From: Bacteriovorax stolpii
GTDB lineage: Bacteria; Bdellovibrionota; Bacteriovoracia; Bacteriovoracales; Bacteriovoracaceae
NCBI GenBank assembly: GCA_945905815.1
Contig: CAMDQH010000002.1
Location: 1-64,000 of the forward strand
Length of the DNA stretch: 64,000 nucleotides
Direction: 5' to 3'
Below, piece after piece: positions 1-8,228 of this stretch (positions within the stretch are counted from its first letter, which is position 1; every line of letters starts with the position of its first letter). A model generated the notes under the pieces. It searched no databases, was not told where the DNA came from, and worked only from the letters and a program-made list of their open reading frames with translations. The translations under genes were made by a program, and so were the position numbers.

Positions 1-11
1 TAATAACAAAC

Positions 12-40
12 AAAAAAGCCCTCTTACGAGGGCTTTTTTT
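12..40. terminator. Bidirectional rho-independent terminator
   Basis: GCCCTC and GAGGGC arms enclose a TTAC loop, flanked by an A-run on one side and a T-run on the other, so it can work in both directions. On the minus strand it lies just past the stop of the peptide transporter and would end the pnp-dut operon. Confidence 0.85.
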
Positions 41-65
41 ATGACTTCCAAATATTCTTTCGAAT

Positions 66-1466
66 TTATTTTTCCATATAATTTTTGACTTTATACTTAC
101 TACCCATGAACCAAAAGATGAGAGCAAAAATCGCCATCAAAATGGCAAAGAACATGAAGTATCCTGTCGAAGCAATTGGGAAGAAGTTAATTTTTGCAAC
201 GTAAGCTGTAATTAAGTTACCAAAGAAAACTGTCAATAACCAAATTGACATCACTGATGATTTCATCGCACGTGGAGCTTGTGTATACGCAAATTCAAGA
301 CCAGTAATTGAAACCATAACTTCTGCCATAGTCATGACGAGGTATGGGAAGAACTGCCACATAACGTTTACTTTCGATTCCTCTCCACTCGACTCCATCG
401 ACATTTGAATTACAGCAACGATCACAAAAGCAATCGCAGCTACAAACATACCCCAAGTAATACGACGAATGGGTGTTGTTTTAAGTCCCATTTTATCAAG
501 TAGTGGGTAAAAACCCATTGAGAATAAAGGAATCAACCCCATAACCATAATCGGGTTCCAAGCAGCAATTTGAGACGCTTCGAACTGCATACCCATGAAG
601 TTCAGATCCATTTTACCGGCCTGAATCACCCATGAAGATCCATGTTGATCAAAGAGTGCCCAGAAAACTGATATCGCTGCAAATAATTTTGCAATATCTA
701 GAACAGATTTAGTCGCATCGATCTGTTCCTGATTGTGCTCACCTAAAGCAGCATCAAGAAATGACTGACCGGCCTTTCTTTTACTTTGATTACCAATCGC
801 AGAAAAAAGAACAGCAAAAAAGCCATGGCCATCAGATTTACTTGGTGGAACATGAACATACTTGTGACGTCCCATCCAAAACACGATGGTAGCAAGGAAC
901 ATAAGAATACCTGGTATACCAAAGGCAATAGAAGCACCGTAATGCTTAAGTGTCCAAGGAGTCACAAGTGTTGAGAAGAATGACCCAAAATTAATCATGA
1001 AATAGAAAAGTTCATAAACTTTTTTCAAAAGGTGTTGTTGGCTAGCTTTAAACTGATCCCCTACGTGAGCAGAGACACACGGCTTAATACCACCGGAACC
1101 AACGGCAATCAGTCCTAGACCTACATAAAGACCCATTTTGTTTTCCCAAAAAGAAAGAACAGCATGGCCCGCGCAGTATACGAGTGAAAGATAAAGAATT
1201 GTTTTGTATTTACCCCAGATTCTATCTGAGATGAAGGCACCCATGACTGGGAAGAAATAACAGAGAGAAGAGAATATATGATAGGTGAAAGTAGCATCAC
1301 CCTCTTGGAATAAGAGAACCTGAATCATGAATACGGTAAGGATAGATTTCATCCCATAATAGCTGTAACGCTCACAGGCTTCGTTCCCAACAATATACTT
1401 AATTTGTGGTGGGAATTTGTTGTCGACTGCTTCTAATGTTTTAGAAGAGGCAATTGTCTGAGACAT
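66..1466 (-). CDS. POT/PTR2 family proton-dependent peptide transporter
   Basis: A 466-residue multi-pass inner-membrane protein of the major facilitator superfamily that couples di- and tripeptide uptake to protons. The N-terminus carries the family's ExxERxxYYG signature as EACERYSYYG, and the PTR2 signature appears as FYFMINFGSF near residue 155. The hydrophobic helices and the length fit a POT protein, somewhat shorter than the usual ~500 residues. It is the last gene of the apparent pnp-dut-PHA-ferredoxin run, 26 bases after the ferredoxin, and a terminator follows it. Peptide import suits an organism that consumes protein-rich prey, but that is inference. Substrate range cannot be read from the sequence. 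Confidence 0.93.
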   Translation of the reverse strand: MSQTIASSKTLEAVDNKFPPQIKYIVGNEACERYSYYGMKSILTVFMIQVLLFQEGDATFTYHIFSSLCYFFPVMGAFISDRIWGKYKTILYLSLVYCAGHAVLSFWENKMGLYVGLGLIAVGSGGIKPCVSAHVGDQFKASQQHLLKKVYELFYFMINFGSFFSTLVTPWTLKHYGASIAFGIPGILMFLATIVFWMGRHKYVHVPPSKSDGHGFFAVLFSAIGNQSKRKAGQSFLDAALGEHNQEQIDATKSVLDIAKLFAAISVFWALFDQHGSSWVIQAGKMDLNFMGMQFEASQIAAWNPIMVMGLIPLFSMGFYPLLDKMGLKTTPIRRITWGMFVAAIAFVIVAVIQMSMESSGEESKVNVMWQFFPYLVMTMAEVMVSITGLEFAYTQAPRAMKSSVMSIWLLTVFFGNLITAYVAKINFFPIASTGYFMFFAILMAIFALIFWFMGSKYKVKNYMEK

Positions 1467-1492
1467 GCAGAACTCCTTATTAATTTCTCTAC

Positions 1493-2032
1493 TTATTCGT
1501 TATCTTTTTTATCACTATCTTCAGTTTCACTATAATTGAATGCTTTGGGTTTTTTACCGCCGCCTAATTTCTTTGGCTTGGTCGGATCATCCGCCTCATT
1601 ACTTTCCCAGTGACGATACCAATCTTCCGATGGTTTCTCTCGGTTTTTTTCCTCATTTTCTCTGACCGACTTTGCGACCTCTTCCCTCTTTTTAAGGATC
1701 GTTGTGGTGCTTTTTGGCACTGAAACTTTGGAATTCTTCTCATGGGCAGAAATATCGAGGGTCACGTCACCTGTAACCTTGGTTTGGCAAGATAGTCGCT
1801 CTTTTGTTATATGGAAGACATTCCCTAGAAGGCGAAGTTCCTCAAAGGTTTGTGGAGTGAGATTCATTTCCCCAGACTTCACAACAATCATGCAGTCACT
1901 ACAAGTGGCACAACCACCACAGCTCGATTTAATTTTTTTTCCGGCCTTCTTGAATTGATTTAACAAAGTATCCTCACCATTTAAGGTGATGACTTCTCCA
2001 GAAGGCCAAAGGGTACATTTATAATCGCTCAT
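1493..2032 (-). CDS. [2Fe-2S] ferredoxin with charged C-terminal extension
   Basis: A plant-type [2Fe-2S] ferredoxin domain occupies roughly residues 1-100. The cluster ligands follow the C-x5-C-x2-C pattern (CGGCATCSDC), with the fourth cysteine in LSCQT. An additional cysteine lies inside the x5 loop, which is unusual. Residues ~105-179 form a very polar, lysine- and glutamate-rich tail without recognisable fold, absent from ordinary ~100-residue ferredoxins. The start overlaps the stop of the upstream PHA-like gene by four bases (ATGA), suggesting translational coupling. It probably acts as a cytoplasmic electron carrier; its redox partner is not visible here. Confidence 0.85.
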   Translation of the reverse strand: MSDYKCTLWPSGEVITLNGEDTLLNQFKKAGKKIKSSCGGCATCSDCMIVVKSGEMNLTPQTFEELRLLGNVFHITKERLSCQTKVTGDVTLDISAHEKNSKVSVPKSTTTILKKREEVAKSVRENEEKNREKPSEDWYRHWESNEADDPTKPKKLGGGKKPKAFNYSETEDSDKKDNE

Positions 2033-2307
2033 ACTACTTTCTTTAATTGCTTTTCAATTGTCTCAAGGATTTTACCCTTAAGTGGTTTAAGTAAAAAATT
2101 GAGATCAACTTTTACCAAAGCTTCAGTTTCAGTGAATTGAATATTAGCACTAAACCCAGTTCCCTTGGCGTTAATCGTGTGTGCAGCTTCATCAATTTTT
2201 GTTTCGGCCTTGACACCAAACTTTGCTATGACTTCTGGAATAAGTTTTTTAGCGGCATCGAAGCCAACTTTCTTATCTGCTTTTGAGTAAGGAACTTTTA
2301 AGTCCAT
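2029..2307 (-). CDS. Polyhydroxyalkanoate-system (PHA_gran_rgn-like) small protein
   Basis: A 92-residue soluble protein that resembles the putative polyhydroxyalkanoic acid system family in length and layout: an N-terminal helix with DAAKKLIPEV, a GTGFSANI strand, and a C-terminal LNFLLKPLKGKILETI segment. In that family the members are proposed to act at polyester granules, but their biochemistry is poorly known. No PHA synthase or phasin is present in this window, so a granule role is not supported by context. It lies 15 bases after dut and overlaps the ferredoxin by four bases. Confidence 0.6.
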   Translation of the reverse strand: MDLKVPYSKADKKVGFDAAKKLIPEVIAKFGVKAETKIDEAAHTINAKGTGFSANIQFTETEALVKVDLNFLLKPLKGKILETIEKQLKKVV

Positions 2308-2322
2308 TTGGAATCCTTTTGA

Positions 2323-2778
2323 TTAACGAGTTCCAGTGGAACCAAATCCGCCTGTCCCTCTTTGCGTATCACTTAGCCCATCTGCTGTTACGAACTTAGC
2401 ATGAAGGACTGGAGCAATCACCAGCTGAGCAATTCTTAGACCATGCTCTATTACATAGTCTTCTTTTCCAAAATTACCGACAATAACGTTTACTTCACCT
2501 CGGTAATCGCAATCAATCGTTCCTGGAGCGTTCACAACCAAGAGTGGTGACTTTAGGGAAAGACCAGAACGTGGTCTAACCTGAATTTCATATCCGAGTG
2601 GAATTTCCATGCAAAGACCAGTGGGAACGAGTAATCGCTCCCCTGGTTTTATAATGATTGATTTTTTTTCAGGGATACTGGCGCGGATATCTGCTCCGGC
2701 CGCACCCTCGGTGGCATAAAAAGGAAGTTCAAAACTTGCATCATAGTGAGCAAGGATTTTTACTTTAACCTCTATCAT
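2323..2778 (-). CDS. dut: Deoxyuridine 5'-triphosphate nucleotidohydrolase (dUTPase)
   Basis: Hydrolyses dUTP to dUMP and pyrophosphate, keeping uracil out of DNA and supplying dUMP for dTMP synthesis. All five trimeric dUTPase motifs are visible in order: AGADIRA, PRSGLSLK, GTIDCDYRGE, the ELRIAQL-like LRIAQLVI, and the C-terminal glycine-rich RGTGGFGSTG. I chose the ATG at 2778 (MIEVKV, 151 residues, the normal length). A longer frame extends 90 bases into pnp and adds a non-homologous leader. The start follows the pnp stop by one base, so it is probably translated from the same message. Confidence in function is very high. Confidence 0.97.
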   Translation of the reverse strand: MIEVKVKILAHYDASFELPFYATEGAAGADIRASIPEKKSIIIKPGERLLVPTGLCMEIPLGYEIQVRPRSGLSLKSPLLVVNAPGTIDCDYRGEVNVIVGNFGKEDYVIEHGLRIAQLVIAPVLHAKFVTADGLSDTQRGTGGFGSTGTR

Positions 2779-2779
2779 A

Positions 2780-4909
2780 CTACTTCGCTTTTTTAGCAAT
2801 TGGAGCAATAGCGCGAATCGAAAGTTTGATTTTTCCGAAACGATCAACTTCCATAACCTTAACATCAATTTCTTGACCTTCAGTTAAGTAATCATTTGGA
2901 TCATTCACACGTTCGTCAGCAATTTCTGATACGTGAACAAGACCAGCAAGTCCTGCAACGATATCAACAAAAGCACCGTATTCTTTAATCGTAACAACAG
3001 TACCTTTATAAACAGCACCAATTTTAGGACCATTTAATTGCATTTCTGCAAGAGCGATAACCTCATCGATTTTTGCAACATCAACACCAAGAACTTTAAC
3101 AGTTCCGTCTTCCTGAACGTCCATAGTAACTTTAAAGCCTTCTTGAAGAGCTTTGATGTTTTTCCCACCAGGACCGATAAGAGCACCAATTTTATCCTGA
3201 GGAATTTTGAACATTTTAATTTGTGGAACACCAGCTTTAAAGCCAGTACGGTGAGTAGCAATTGTTTTGGCCATCTCACCTAGGATATGAAGACGAGCTT
3301 CTTTTGCCTGAGCGAGTGCTTTCTGGAAAATCTCTTCAGAGATACCAGCAATTTTCATATCCATTTGAATCGCTGTAATACCTTCTGCAGTACCAGCAAG
3401 TTTGAAGTCCATATCCCCTAAGTGATCTTCATCACCTAAGATATCTGTTAGAATTTTATACTTATCGCCTTCTTTAATTAGTCCCATTGCAATCCCAGCT
3501 ACTGGGCCAGTCAAAGGAACACCAGCGTCCATAAGTGCCATTGATCCAGAACAAACTGAACCCATTGAAGATGAACCGTTAGATTCTAAAACTTCACAAG
3601 CAACACGAACAGTATAAGGAAAATCAACTTGCGATGGCATAGCTTTTTTAAGGGCACGTTCAGCAAGATTTCCGTGACCAATTTCACGACGACCAACACC
3701 TCTGTAACCTTTAGCTTCACCAACAGAAAACGGAGGCATTGTGTAATGAAGGTAGAATTTTTCATATCCAACACCGTGGATTGAATCGTACATCTGTTCG
3801 CCTTCTTTACCACCGATAGTAACGGCCGCAAGAACTTGAGTTTCACCACGTGTAAACAAACCTGATCCGTGAACTGAAGTCAGAATACTTGTTTCTGTTT
3901 CAATGGCACGAACTTTTGTTACTGGACGACCAGCAATACGCTTCTCTTCGTTCAGGATGTCTGCTCTCATTAGTTTATAAAGAACTTCATCAGTAACTTT
4001 GGCAGCTTCTTTTCCGAAGTCAGTTGTCTCAGTCAAACCAAATTTAGCGAAATTAACTTTAAGTGATTCTTTGATTTTCTTTTTGAAATCTGCAGTAGCA
4101 CCAGTACGCTCCTGCTTATCATTGACTGATAGAACTTTACGGGCATCATCAGAAAATTCTTTCATGGCCGCAGTCATTAATGCTTCGTTTGGGTTAACCG
4201 GAACGAAAGCACGCTTCTTCTTGCCTACTTCTTTTGTCATAGTATCCAAAAGAGCACAGAAAGTTTTGATATGAGTGTGACCAAAAACGATGGCTTCCAA
4301 CATATCTTTCTCAGATACAACGTTAGCTTCACCTTCAACCATGAGAATAGCTTCTTTAGAACCAGCAACGAGAAGTTCCAGTTCAGAAGTTTTAAACTCT
4401 TCTTTTGTCGGGTTAATAACTAATTTACCGTCAATTTTTCCAACCTTGATGTAACCCATTGGACCATTAAAAGGAACGTTAGAAATGGCAAGGCAAGCGG
4501 CTGCGCCCAAACCTGCAAGGACTTCCGGATCTCCGCCATTGGATTTGATAGAGAAAACCTGTGCCGTAATAACTGTTTCGTTTAAGAAACCTTCAGGAAA
4601 AAGTGGACGAAGTGGACGATCGATCAAACGCATGATTAGAATTTCAGCATTCGAAGGACGTGATTCTCTTTTCATAAATCCGCCAAGAAATTTCCCAGCA
4701 GCGTAAAATTTTTCTTTGTAATCAACGAGGAGTGGAAAGAAATCCAAAGCATCATTAACTTCACGGGCACAACCTAAAGTGACCAGAACCTGAGTTCCTT
4801 CACATGAAACCATAACTGAAGCATCAGCTTGCTTTGCATATCGGCCGGTTTCCAGGGTGACTTCTTTGCCACCAAGATTGATTTTAAATTCTTTTTTGTT
4901 GTTAATCAT
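2780..4909 (-). CDS. pnp: Polyribonucleotide nucleotidyltransferase (PNPase)
   Basis: A 709-residue phosphorolytic 3'-5' exoribonuclease that degrades mRNA with phosphate. The two RNase PH-like domains are visible (first with RESRPSNAEIL, second with TRGETQVLA and DILGDEDHLGDMDFK), followed by a KH domain (IGALIGPGGKNIKAL) and a C-terminal S1 domain (GAVYKGTVVTIKEYGAFVDI). The start MINNKKEF was chosen because TAGGAGAA sits just upstream; a longer frame would add eight residues before the ribosome site. Gene order rpsO-pnp is the classic bacterial arrangement. A likely promoter, an operator-like inverted repeat and a leader hairpin lie upstream (4931-5046). Confidence 0.98.
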   Translation of the reverse strand: MINNKKEFKINLGGKEVTLETGRYAKQADASVMVSCEGTQVLVTLGCAREVNDALDFFPLLVDYKEKFYAAGKFLGGFMKRESRPSNAEILIMRLIDRPLRPLFPEGFLNETVITAQVFSIKSNGGDPEVLAGLGAAACLAISNVPFNGPMGYIKVGKIDGKLVINPTKEEFKTSELELLVAGSKEAILMVEGEANVVSEKDMLEAIVFGHTHIKTFCALLDTMTKEVGKKKRAFVPVNPNEALMTAAMKEFSDDARKVLSVNDKQERTGATADFKKKIKESLKVNFAKFGLTETTDFGKEAAKVTDEVLYKLMRADILNEEKRIAGRPVTKVRAIETETSILTSVHGSGLFTRGETQVLAAVTIGGKEGEQMYDSIHGVGYEKFYLHYTMPPFSVGEAKGYRGVGRREIGHGNLAERALKKAMPSQVDFPYTVRVACEVLESNGSSSMGSVCSGSMALMDAGVPLTGPVAGIAMGLIKEGDKYKILTDILGDEDHLGDMDFKLAGTAEGITAIQMDMKIAGISEEIFQKALAQAKEARLHILGEMAKTIATHRTGFKAGVPQIKMFKIPQDKIGALIGPGGKNIKALQEGFKVTMDVQEDGTVKVLGVDVAKIDEVIALAEMQLNGPKIGAVYKGTVVTIKEYGAFVDIVAGLAGLVHVSEIADERVNDPNDYLTEGQEIDVKVMEVDRFGKIKLSIRAIAPIAKKAK

Positions 4910-4930
4910 AGATTCTCCTAATGGATCAAA

Positions 4931-4952
4931 CATAACGCTTACATACGTTATG
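4931..4952 (-). promoter_or_regulatory. Hairpin in the pnp 5' leader
   Basis: CATAACG and CGTTATG form a perfect 7-bp stem with an 8-base loop, about 20 bases upstream of the pnp start. In enterobacteria PNPase represses its own message through a cleaved leader hairpin. A similar role here is inference only. Confidence 0.4.
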
Positions 4953-5001
4953 CTTTTATTTGTTTGTTTTAGGGGGTGTTTTTTGAAGTCGGGAGTTTGA
5001 G

Positions 5002-5030
5002 AGATAAAGAGTAGATTGAAATATAGTCAA
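5002..5030 (-). promoter_or_regulatory. Candidate sigma-70 promoter of pnp
   Basis: On the minus strand, TTGACT (5025-5030) and TTATCT (5002-5007) are separated by 17 bases. It lies between the rpsO terminator and pnp, and would give a leader of roughly 85 bases. The -10 is weak. A 9-bp inverted repeat (5000-5008 and 5038-5046) covers the -10 and the region just upstream of the -35. Confidence 0.45.
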
Positions 5031-5086
5031 TGTACTTTTTATCTCTGAAAACGCTCCTGTAACCTCTATTTACGTCCTAAAAATAA

Positions 5087-5106
5087 AAGGGGCCATAAGG
5101 CCCCTT
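5087..5106 (-). terminator. Rho-independent terminator of rpsO
   Basis: AAGGGGCC and GGCCCCTT form a perfect 8-bp stem around ATAA, 10 bases past the rpsO stop. On the minus strand it is followed by a T-rich stretch. Its A/T-rich flank on the other side could also allow the reverse direction, but nothing is transcribed that way here. Confidence 0.85.
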
Positions 5107-5116
5107 CTTAAAAAAT

Positions 5117-5383
5117 TTACTTACGAAGACCAAGTTCAGCGATGAGCTTGGTATAACGAGCTTCATCTGTAGCACTTAAATGCTTTAACAGTGAACGACG
5201 TTGACCAATGATCTTCATCAAACCTCTCATTCCTGAGTGATCTTTCTTGTTTTTCTCAAAGTGTGGTGCAAGAGCTTTAATCTTCTCAGTAATGAGAGCG
5301 ATTTGAACTTCTGTAGAACCAGTGTTCTTGTCGTTAGTACCGAACTTCTTTACGACTGCGGCCGTTGTTTCTTTAGTCAGCAT
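5117..5383 (-). CDS. rpsO: 30S ribosomal protein S15
   Basis: An 88-residue primary 16S rRNA-binding protein of the small-subunit platform. The hallmark NTGSTEVQIALIT, the KKDHSGMRGL loop and the C-terminal ARYTKLIAELGLRK are all present. The start MLTKETT was chosen: GGAG lies six bases upstream, while the alternative METN start four codons earlier has no ribosome site. It stands alone between its own promoter/leader and a strong terminator, with pnp downstream. Confidence 0.98.
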   Translation of the reverse strand: MLTKETTAAVVKKFGTNDKNTGSTEVQIALITEKIKALAPHFEKNKKDHSGMRGLMKIIGQRRSLLKHLSATDEARYTKLIAELGLRK

Positions 5384-5422
5384 GTTTGTCTCCATTGCCC
5401 AAGTATCAAGCTTTAATTTGAA

Positions 5423-5442
5423 ACCTAGTACAAGGTCTAGGT
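5423..5442 (-). promoter_or_regulatory. Stem-loop in the rpsO leader
   Basis: ACCTAG and CTAGGT form a 6-bp stem with an 8-base loop, 40 bases upstream of the S15 start. S15 is known in several bacteria to repress its own message by binding leader structures of different shapes, so this is a candidate target. The binding itself is inference. Confidence 0.35.
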
Positions 5443-5470
5443 AGCGTTATTGCCACCGTTTCCTCGATTA

Positions 5471-5476
5471 ATTATA
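5471..5476 (-). promoter_or_regulatory. Candidate -10 box of the rpsO promoter
   Basis: A perfect TATAAT on the minus strand just past the 3' end of the sigma-factor gene. No convincing -35 lies 16-18 bases upstream. It would give an S15 leader of about 80 bases. Confidence 0.4.
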
Positions 5477-5493
5477 TGAACTTGAAACAGGTT

Positions 5494-6480
5494 TTACCGA
5501 ATAAAATCAGACATGTAAATCTTTAATTGCTCAATGAGCCGCTCTTCGACTTGGCGTATTCTTTCTCTCGAAACACCATACTGATTAGCAATACTTTGCA
5601 GACTTTCAGGCGCCTCACTAAGTAGTCGTTTTTTAAAGATTTCCTGATCACGGGGCTTGAGACCTTTCACAAACTCGCCCAGATTTTTTTGAAGGATATC
5701 TAGGTTTTGAAGATCTGCGAACTTTTCTTCCGGATTCTCATCATCATCCCCGATGATGTCACCCAAGGTTTGACTCCCATTGTCATCAAATGGTTTATCA
5801 AGACTTACTTCCTGACCAAAACTACCTAGGCGATGATCCATCTCAATCACTGCCTTCTCTGAAACCCCAAGGTTTTGTGAAAGAAGTTTAACGTCAGGAT
5901 TAATTCCCATGCTTAATAGACGTTGTTTTTCTCGCATCAAATTATAAAATAGTTTTTTCTGCTCTTGGGTTGTTCCAATCTTTATTAAACGAAAATTATC
6001 CAAAATAAATTTCAAAATGTATGAACGGATCCACCAACTGGCATAGTATGAAAGCTTAGCTCCTTTCGCAGGATCATACTTGGAAACGGCCTTCATAAGA
6101 CCAATATTTCCCTCTTGAATAAGATCCATTACATTTCGATAGGCGTTCTTATATTCAAGTGCAATTTTTACAACCAAACGTAAATTCGCAAGTACTAATT
6201 TTTTTGCAGTTTCAATATCACCAGTTTCAAGAAGTTGAAGAGTAAGCTCTTTTTCTTCTTCAATCGTTAATAATTTGTGCCTGGAAATTTCTTTCAAGTA
6301 AAGCGTCAAGGGATCTTGAACTTTCAGTTCAGAGGATTTGCGAATGGCCGGTAAAGAAGCTGCGATTTTCGGGATGATTGAATCTAAATGAATTTCAATA
6401 ACATCAGATTTCTTAACAGCCTTTGAGTTTTTTTTTTCTGAAATAATTTCCGGAGATGGTTCCGTTTTTTTCTTTGCCAT
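5494..6480 (-). CDS. rpoH: RNA polymerase sigma factor, RpoH (sigma-32) type
   Basis: A 328-residue sigma-70-family factor. Visible parts are a lysine-rich N-terminal tail (to ~residue 50), region 1.2 (DPLTLYLKEI), region 2 with the core-binding NLRLVVKIA and DLIQEGNIGLMKAV and the -10-reading SYYASWWIRSYI, and region 4 with GVSRERIRQVEERL. After region 2, EQKKLFYNLMREKQRL corresponds to the RpoH box, which separates heat-shock sigma factors from RpoD. Start at ATG 6480; a TTG three codons upstream is possible. The acidic linker FDDNGSQTLGDIIGDDDE is normal. It probably directs a heat-shock or proteostasis regulon. The gene stands just before rpsO. Confidence 0.85.
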   Translation of the reverse strand: MAKKKTEPSPEIISEKKNSKAVKKSDVIEIHLDSIIPKIAASLPAIRKSSELKVQDPLTLYLKEISRHKLLTIEEEKELTLQLLETGDIETAKKLVLANLRLVVKIALEYKNAYRNVMDLIQEGNIGLMKAVSKYDPAKGAKLSYYASWWIRSYILKFILDNFRLIKIGTTQEQKKLFYNLMREKQRLLSMGINPDVKLLSQNLGVSEKAVIEMDHRLGSFGQEVSLDKPFDDNGSQTLGDIIGDDDENPEEKFADLQNLDILQKNLGEFVKGLKPRDQEIFKKRLLSEAPESLQSIANQYGVSRERIRQVEERLIEQLKIYMSDFIR

Positions 6481-6545
6481 ATGTATCAAGATAGAAATTG
6501 TATGTTGTAGGTCTATGGCAGATTAGTAAGGTTAAAAAGAAAAGT

Positions 6546-8183
6546 CTATAAATTTAACTTAAGTCGTCCCGCTTTTACGTCAGCTCGATAACGCAAATAG
6601 CTTAAAGCAAATACCCCATAAGTAAACTTGACTGGAACCTTAAGTATTTCTTCTTTATAGCTGTCAAACATTGGCCCATTGTAGACCAAGATCTGTTCAA
6701 CTAATTCCTGAACGATATGTCTAGAAAAATCTTCATTCCACATCTTTTGTAAAAATAATTTTTCTTTATTTTTCAACTGAAAATCAATGTACTTCGATAC
6801 CTGATCTCTGAATTTGATTCTTCCCTCTTCATCGATATTATTTGTAAGCTCTATCCATTTTGAACGAACATGCCGAATATAATTCTTCGAAAGATTAAGT
6901 TCAAAGGATAAAGCAAGCTTGTCAGTATCGTCCATGATTCGGTCCATCTCTCCCAAAGTAACTGAAAAATCAAGCAAAAAGCCATTCGTGCGAATAGCTG
7001 TGTTATCTCTTGGTGGTTGTGCTCTTATTTTTAATGACTCTTCAAATAGCATCTCTTTGGAAAAAGTTTTAGTAACTTCATTGGCCCACGTTTGCCACCT
7101 TTCTTCAATGCTACTTTTAGCAATCACGGGGAGGTCTTGATAACTATCTACGCCAAAAATGACATCAGGAACTCCTGTCATGAGCGAAATAAAAAAATTC
7201 GTTTCAAAAATGGGATCTTCCATTTCCATTTTTTTTATCCACGTTTTAACAACCGGAATACTTTTTGCAATAGAGTAATCCTGGAATTTGAAATGATGAC
7301 AATAGAGTTTGGCCAGATCAGTATAGAGACCAGTCGATCCAACTGAACGAGGAAACGACTGCTGAAATTTCTCCCAAGAAACTTTTCGGCAAATAAGATC
7401 AGTGCAACCAACTTGAACTGTATCCGAACTTTGGACCTGACTAACCTTTTGCGAATCAGTGTCATACTTATCTTGTACACCTGTCATATTCTTAATCATA
7501 AATGCCATAATAAAACGATTATTAAGGTAGGGAACCATCATACGGTAGTCCGCAACATCTCCACCCCAAGAGCAAAATGACTTAAAATTATTGATGGCCT
7601 GATCAAATTCATTTGACCGGCCTTGAACAGAATCTGTTTTAGTTTTATAGATGGCAGTCATGAATGGCGAGCCGTCAACTGTGGGTATTAGTTTGCTCTG
7701 AGGATTTTTGTAATAGTAATTTAAGGACTGTTCAATAAGTTTTAAGGAAAATACAGTTATGTTTTTTGAGCAATAATTTTTAACAAGGTTATTTGTGAGC
7801 TTCTGATACGCTTCTTCACTCACTTCAAATTTTTTTGCGTAGGCCCCAATTGCCTTGATGCTCGTATCGAGTCCAATATACTGAACAGTCGCTACCATTG
7901 AACGCTTGGCCTGCTTCTCCATCCAGGCAGTAGCATAAACAGGTGGAGAGTATAGTCCGCAACCCTCTTTCAAAAGTGCTCCACTGCTATAGGTACTTTG
8001 GTAGAGCCTAAGCTTCTTATTTTCGCCTTCAAGGGATTTATCGTAGATGTCACTGAAAATATAATTTAAAGGATCCTGCTGAAACTCATTTACAGCTTCA
8101 CCTAAAAGAATACCCTCCACCGGAACTAAGGCGTAAAGTGTAGAACTCAAAAATAGAAGATACCCGACGAGTATGCTTTTCAT
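6546..8183 (-). CDS. Secreted protein of unknown function (545 aa)
   Basis: I do not recognise a family. A hydrophobic N-terminus (residues 1-18, ending LYALVP) looks like a Sec signal peptide, so the mature protein is probably periplasmic or outer-membrane associated. Several cysteines are scattered (EGCGLY, FCSWGG, GCTDLICR, LYCHHF) and could form disulfides. The rest is mostly alpha-helical in character with no membrane segment. It is transcribed away from the next gene, sharing a 45-base divergent intergenic region, and ends just before the sigma-factor gene. Confidence 0.7.
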   Translation of the reverse strand: MKSILVGYLLFLSSTLYALVPVEGILLGEAVNEFQQDPLNYIFSDIYDKSLEGENKKLRLYQSTYSSGALLKEGCGLYSPPVYATAWMEKQAKRSMVATVQYIGLDTSIKAIGAYAKKFEVSEEAYQKLTNNLVKNYCSKNITVFSLKLIEQSLNYYYKNPQSKLIPTVDGSPFMTAIYKTKTDSVQGRSNEFDQAINNFKSFCSWGGDVADYRMMVPYLNNRFIMAFMIKNMTGVQDKYDTDSQKVSQVQSSDTVQVGCTDLICRKVSWEKFQQSFPRSVGSTGLYTDLAKLYCHHFKFQDYSIAKSIPVVKTWIKKMEMEDPIFETNFFISLMTGVPDVIFGVDSYQDLPVIAKSSIEERWQTWANEVTKTFSKEMLFEESLKIRAQPPRDNTAIRTNGFLLDFSVTLGEMDRIMDDTDKLALSFELNLSKNYIRHVRSKWIELTNNIDEEGRIKFRDQVSKYIDFQLKNKEKLFLQKMWNEDFSRHIVQELVEQILVYNGPMFDSYKEEILKVPVKFTYGVFALSYLRYRADVKAGRLKLNL

Positions 8184-8200
8184 AATATGCTTTATTAACT

Positions 8201-8220
8201 TATCGGCGAATATTTCGATA
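8201..8220. promoter_or_regulatory. Imperfect palindrome in a divergent intergenic region
   Basis: TATCGgCGAA and TTCGATA face each other around TAT in the 45-base gap between two divergent secreted-protein genes. Its position suits a shared operator, but no regulator is identified. Confidence 0.25.
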
Positions 8221-8228
8221 GGTTAACT

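Noticed and set aside
2779-2868. The longer dUTPase frame
   Set aside because: The extra residues overlap the 3' end of pnp and match nothing in dUTPases; MIEVKV gives the normal length.
3034-3849. Several long frames antisense or out of frame within pnp
   Set aside because: They are mirror frames of a strongly conserved gene, with no ribosome site and unnatural composition.
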